The translations under genes were made by a program, and so were the position numbers. 18,681 nt of DNA, taken from assembly GCA_019237515.1 (NCBI GenBank), contig JAFAGX010000016.1, forward strand, positions 1 through 18,681, read 5' to 3'. Every line of letters starts with the position of its first letter. Position 1 is the first letter of the stretch. Source of the DNA: Acidobacteriaceae bacterium. GTDB lineage: Bacteria; Acidobacteriota; Terriglobia; Terriglobales; SbA1. The notes below the pieces were generated by a model that saw nothing but the letters and a program-made list of their open reading frames with translations, was not told the origin of the DNA and made no database searches. Positions 15,675 to 18,681 of this stretch are shown one piece after another.

Positions 15675-15751
15675 TGGTCGGGACGGGCAGATTTGAACTG
15701 CCGACCCCTCGCACCCCAAGCGAGTGCTCTACCAGGCTGAGCCACGTCCCG
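15675..15751 (-). tRNA. tRNA-Pro, anticodon GGG, encoded CCA end
   Basis: The 77-nt minus-strand gene folds as a full cloverleaf. The acceptor stem is CGGGACG with CGTCCCG and discriminator A. The anticodon arm is CTCGC, loop TTGGGGT, GCGAG, giving anticodon GGG (reads CCC and CCU proline codons). The T arm contains GTTCAAATC, and the encoded CCA is at 15677-15675. A D arm with CCTGGTAGAGC is present. It lies 92 bp after the rnr stop on the same strand. The 3' trailer holds the heptamer and 105-bp repeats. Confidence 0.96.
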
Positions 15752-15843
15752 ACTTCAAGCAAGCTGCGCCGCGCAAGCCATGCGGCGTGGGGTATTTGAA
15801 TTTTACATCAACCGTCGCGGTCGGATCGACAACCTGGATGAGC

Positions 15844-18333
15844 TCACCGAGGACTGCGCTTTCTTGCCTGTGGCGGCACATCCAAAACTGCAAACTGGAG
15901 TTTCTTCTCCACCGGATCGATGCGGTCGACCAGAACATGGATACTCTGTCCCAGCCCATAGGTTTTGCGCGTGCGTTGCCCGATAATTTCACGCGTGTTT
16001 TCGTGATACGTGTAGCGATCGCCGGCCAGAGACGAAAGCGGAACCAGGCCTTCGACAAACAAATCCGTGAGTTCCACAAAGAATCCGAATTTCGTGACGC
16101 TGATAATCAGGCCATCGAAGTCTTCCCCAATTCGGTCTTGCATGAATTTGACCTTCTTCCATTCCATCAGTTCGCGCTCGGCATCGTCGGCTCGACGCTC
16201 GGATTGGCTGGACTCCTCTGCGATTTCATGCAGCTCGTCGAGCGGCATGGGAGCCCTTGTCGGCTCTAAGGATTCGCGATGCGCGGCGTGGTCCCGGCGC
16301 TTAGACCAGGGAGATGGGGCCTGCACGGGCGACTTCACGGGCGAATGCGCCCGCGCCGCATCATCGTGATCCGGATTCTGCAGAGCTTGCTTGAGAATTC
16401 GATGCACGATCAAATCCGGATAACGGCGGATGGGCGAAGTGAAATGCGTATAGGTCGGCGCAGCCAGGGCGAAATGGCCCAGGTTCTCCTCCGAGTATCG
16501 GGCTTGTTTTAAAGAACGGAGCATCAGGTATGAAAGAATGCGCTCTTCCGGTCTGCCCGCAATTTTCTCTGTCAGCTTTTGATACATCCGCGGCGTAATA
16601 TGCACTTCCTTGGGAATCTCAATCTCTTTTGCACGCTTGCCAGTGCCGTAGCTGGCTCGGCGGTCGGTTTTGAGCTGCATACGCTGAATTGGCAAAGCCC
16701 CGACGCCGAGTGAGTAGCCGAAGGTGGCGGCGATCATTTCGAATTCGTAGACGCGTTTGGCATCTGGCTTTTCGTGAATGCGGTACAGCGAGGCCACTCG
16801 ATTCTTCTCGAGATGTCCAGCGACCGTTTCATTCGCTGCCAACATGAATTCCTCGATCAGGCGATGCGCGACGTTTCGCTCCGATCGCTCGATGCTCTTC
16901 ATCAATCCAAACTCGTCGAATTCAATAACCGGCTCGGGTAAATCGAAATCGATTGAGCCACGGCGCTCGCGCTTTCGATTCAGGATTAGCGCAAGATCGC
17001 GCATCATCTCAAACGTCGGAACCAGTTCGGCGTAGCGGTTACGCAGACCCGCATCGCCTTCGAGAACTGCATTCACATCCGTGTAGGTCATGCGTTCCGC
17101 GGAGCGAATAATTCCTTCAGAAAGTTCGTATCTCAGAATGTCACCCTGATGGTCGAGTTCCATCACGCAGGACAGAACGAACCGATCCAGCTTCGGGCGC
17201 AAACTGCAAATGTCGGTTGAGAGTTCAAGAGGCAACATGGGCACGGCACGGTCGGGAAAATAGACGCTGGTGCCGCGAAGGCGTGCCTCCTGGTCAATCG
17301 CCGAACCCGGCTGTACATAATGCGCGACGTCCGCTATGTGAACCTGCAGCTCAAAATTGCCGTTTTCCAACTTCCGTACTGTAACGGCGTCGTCGAAATC
17401 GCGTGCGGTTTCTCCATCAATAGTGACGATCGGGAATCGCCGAAAATCGCGCCGCCTCTGCGCCTCTCTTGCCGAAATACTTGGTTTGGCGCTTTGAGCC
17501 TCCTCCAGCACTTCAGGCGGGAAACGATGTGGCAGATGAAATTTGCGAATCATGATTTCGACATCGACGCCGAAGTCGTCTTCATACCCAAGAATCTCGA
17601 CCACGCGTCCGCGCGGATTGTGAGTTGCTGTCGGCCACTCCGTAATCTCCACGTCGACCACCACATTTTCCAGATCACCCGAAGTGCTCCGTCGCGCCGC
17701 TTCTTTACCGAGAACGCGATGAGGATCAACGGTTTGCGCCGGTCGATTCGACTGGTCTTTTTCCGACCGAGACTCAGGATCGTGAGAATTCGGATTTTCC
17801 ATTCCCGGCGGAATTGTGATTTCCTGCGAGATCTTCTGGTCAATCGGCGTGACGTAATTTCGCCGATGTCCGTAATGAAAGATTCCCACCACGGTGGCGT
17901 GGGCCCGATTGACCGGCCGAACTATTCGCCCTTCCGCGCGGCCGTCAGGGCGGATGGCTGTAATCTCCGCTAGCACACGATCGCCATGCATCGCGGACCC
18001 GATGAACGGCGGCGGTATGAAAATATCCCCAGAGATGCGTTCTTTGAGCCGGGCATCAAGGGATTTGGCATCGGGAATGACAAATCCAAATCCGTCGCGA
18101 TGCATGCTCAAGCTCCCGATGACAACATTCTTGCCAGCAGTTTTTCGAGGGATGGCAAAGCGATCAGAATCAACTCGAACTAAATGCCCGCTGCTCACGA
18201 GTTTCTGTAAACGTTGCAAAAGCTCGCGGCGGGCTTCGCCGTGGACGCCCAATTCCCGAACCAATTGCTTAAAGCCCGCGTGGTGTTTGGGTTGGCATTC
18301 TATTTTCTTGAGTATGGCGGAATCAGAAAGCAT
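15844..18333 (-). CDS. rnr: Ribonuclease R (RNB-family 3'-5' exoribonuclease)
   Basis: This 829-residue processive 3'-5' exonuclease degrades structured RNA. Domains in order: N-terminal winged-helix (about 1-62), two cold-shock domains (about 68-140 and 145-262), the RNB catalytic domain (about 300-650) and an S1 domain (about 735-818). The active-site acids are seen in TIDGETARDFDDAV (D306, D312, D314, D315). The region THFTSPIRRYPDLIVHR is also conserved. Two charged, low-complexity insertions occur: about residues 178-220 in the second cold-shock region, and about 652-695 within the end of the RNB domain. The winged helix and full cold-shock set favour RNase R over RNase II. The ATG at 18333 fits the family N-terminus, though no clear ribosome site is seen. 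tRNA-Pro follows downstream. Confidence 0.95.
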   Translation of the reverse strand: MLSDSAILKKIECQPKHHAGFKQLVRELGVHGEARRELLQRLQKLVSSGHLVRVDSDRFAIPRKTAGKNVVIGSLSMHRDGFGFVIPDAKSLDARLKERISGDIFIPPPFIGSAMHGDRVLAEITAIRPDGRAEGRIVRPVNRAHATVVGIFHYGHRRNYVTPIDQKISQEITIPPGMENPNSHDPESRSEKDQSNRPAQTVDPHRVLGKEAARRSTSGDLENVVVDVEITEWPTATHNPRGRVVEILGYEDDFGVDVEIMIRKFHLPHRFPPEVLEEAQSAKPSISAREAQRRRDFRRFPIVTIDGETARDFDDAVTVRKLENGNFELQVHIADVAHYVQPGSAIDQEARLRGTSVYFPDRAVPMLPLELSTDICSLRPKLDRFVLSCVMELDHQGDILRYELSEGIIRSAERMTYTDVNAVLEGDAGLRNRYAELVPTFEMMRDLALILNRKRERRGSIDFDLPEPVIEFDEFGLMKSIERSERNVAHRLIEEFMLAANETVAGHLEKNRVASLYRIHEKPDAKRVYEFEMIAATFGYSLGVGALPIQRMQLKTDRRASYGTGKRAKEIEIPKEVHITPRMYQKLTEKIAGRPEERILSYLMLRSLKQARYSEENLGHFALAAPTYTHFTSPIRRYPDLIVHRILKQALQNPDHDDAARAHSPVKSPVQAPSPWSKRRDHAAHRESLEPTRAPMPLDELHEIAEESSQSERRADDAERELMEWKKVKFMQDRIGEDFDGLIISVTKFGFFVELTDLFVEGLVPLSSLAGDRYTYHENTREIIGQRTRKTYGLGQSIHVLVDRIDPVEKKLQFAVLDVPPQARKRSPR

Positions 18334-18371
18334 TTTGGTGAACTTGGGTCTGCCTGTAGAATACGCCGCCA

Positions 18372-18406
18372 GCCTAAGACGAGTATAAGAACTGCCGCAC
18401 TTAGGC
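18372..18406 (-). promoter_or_regulatory. Candidate rnr promoter inside an inverted repeat
   Basis: GCCTAAG (18372-18378) and CTTAGGC (18400-18406) form a perfect 7-bp inverted repeat with a 21-bp centre. On the minus strand the centre holds TATACT (18387-18382), a good -10 box, about 50 bp before the rnr ATG. The -35 match is poor. The palindrome could be an operator or a chance hairpin. Confidence 0.35.
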
Positions 18407-18585
18407 AGGATTTACCCGCTATTAGCAGCGCGATTCGGGGTTTGAGACCCTGAGAACCACAGGAAAGTTGCAGAAAGCACAGATTTTCCACAAGTGAACG
18501 ACACTGGCTGGGAGTAAAATCCCGTTTGGTCACGGAAATGCGGCGTTGACCTTGCTAATCTATCCAAGGAAAGGAATTTTGCGCC

Positions 18586-18681
18586 ATGTGGAAACCCACA
18601 AACCAGACTCCAACCACACCAGGTCGACCTGCTGAACCGGAACGCCCAACTTCGCCGTCGCCTGTGACTTCGACCACGAGC
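18586..18681 (+). CDS. Probable bactofilin, N-terminal fragment (3' end outside the window)
   Basis: Thirty-two codons are visible from an ATG with a strong AAGGAAAGGAA purine-rich ribosome site 10-15 nt upstream. The residues MWKPTNQTPTTPGRPAEPER, followed by more Pro, Ser and Thr, form a disordered proline-rich leader. A short MWKP start followed by a Pro/Ser/Thr-rich tail is, from memory, typical of acidobacterial bactofilins, cytoskeletal filament proteins that assemble on membranes. The conserved beta-helix core lies outside the window, so the family name is tentative. The gene is divergent from rnr across a 252-bp spacer that holds the rnr promoter candidate and no other gene. Confidence 0.55.
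   Translation, partial: MWKPTNQTPTTPGRPAEPERPTSPSPVTSTTS

Noticed and set aside
15352..15762. Minus-strand open frames of 80-136 codons across the repeat region
   Set aside because: They run through the whole tRNA-Pro gene and the repeats, in several frames at once, with low-complexity composition; they are by-products of repeat composition.
15767..15787. CGCCGC/GCGGCG hairpin between rnr and tRNA-Pro as a terminator
   Set aside because: The stem is only 6 bp with a 9-nt loop and no T run follows on the rnr strand.

Overview
The window reads as housekeeping chromosome from an Acidobacteriota genome, most likely class Terriglobia. This is inferred from the style of the proteins and not from a database search. 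The clues are a DNA polymerase I with a lineage-type insertion, AMIN/FecR-like and MWKP-type bactofilin proteins, a dispersed repeat bounded by TGTCATYCTGAGCG ends, moderate-to-high G+C, and envelope proteins of a kind common in that group. No phage, plasmid, CRISPR or transposase gene is visible.

Layout. Positions 1-3170 (+): the tail of an unrecognised protein, then polA. Positions 3205-7907 (-), transcribed right to left: a metallo-beta-lactamase-fold hydrolase, then the tightly overlapping cdaA-cdaR-glmM block (c-di-AMP synthase, its YbbR-domain partner, phosphoglucosamine mutase), then two small unknown membrane proteins. Positions 8112-10171: trpE (+) and trpG (-), convergent with overlapping stop codons. 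Positions 10329-12068 (+): a PilZ c-di-GMP-binding protein and an exported AMIN/FecR-like protein, facing a YtxH-like membrane protein (-). Positions 12580-14168 (+): efp, a 145-bp inverted-repeat-bounded repeat element, acyP and apt. Positions 14185-15252 (-): an exported acidobacterial-type unknown protein and a small unknown protein. Positions 15253-15674: a gene-free repeat region. Positions 15675-18333 (-): tRNA-Pro(GGG) with encoded CCA, downstream of rnr (RNase R). Positions 18586-18681 (+): the first 32 codons of a probable bactofilin.

How the genes work together. The cdaA-cdaR-glmM block couples cell-wall precursor supply (glucosamine-1-phosphate) to c-di-AMP signalling, as known from Firmicutes. 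The MBL-fold gene just upstream is a possible but unproven phosphodiesterase partner. TrpE and TrpG should form anthranilate synthase although the genes face each other. EF-P, RNase R and tRNA-Pro all bear on translation of proline codons or RNA quality control, but nothing in the sequence shows a functional link.

Most unusual signals: (1) the spacer next to tRNA-Pro carries, in inverted orientation, a near copy of the tRNA anticodon-loop-to-T-stem segment, embedded in a degenerate ~105-bp repeat; (2) EF-P has PGNLRAF at the tip loop, without the usual modified Lys or Arg position; (3) trpE and trpG converge with overlapping stops.
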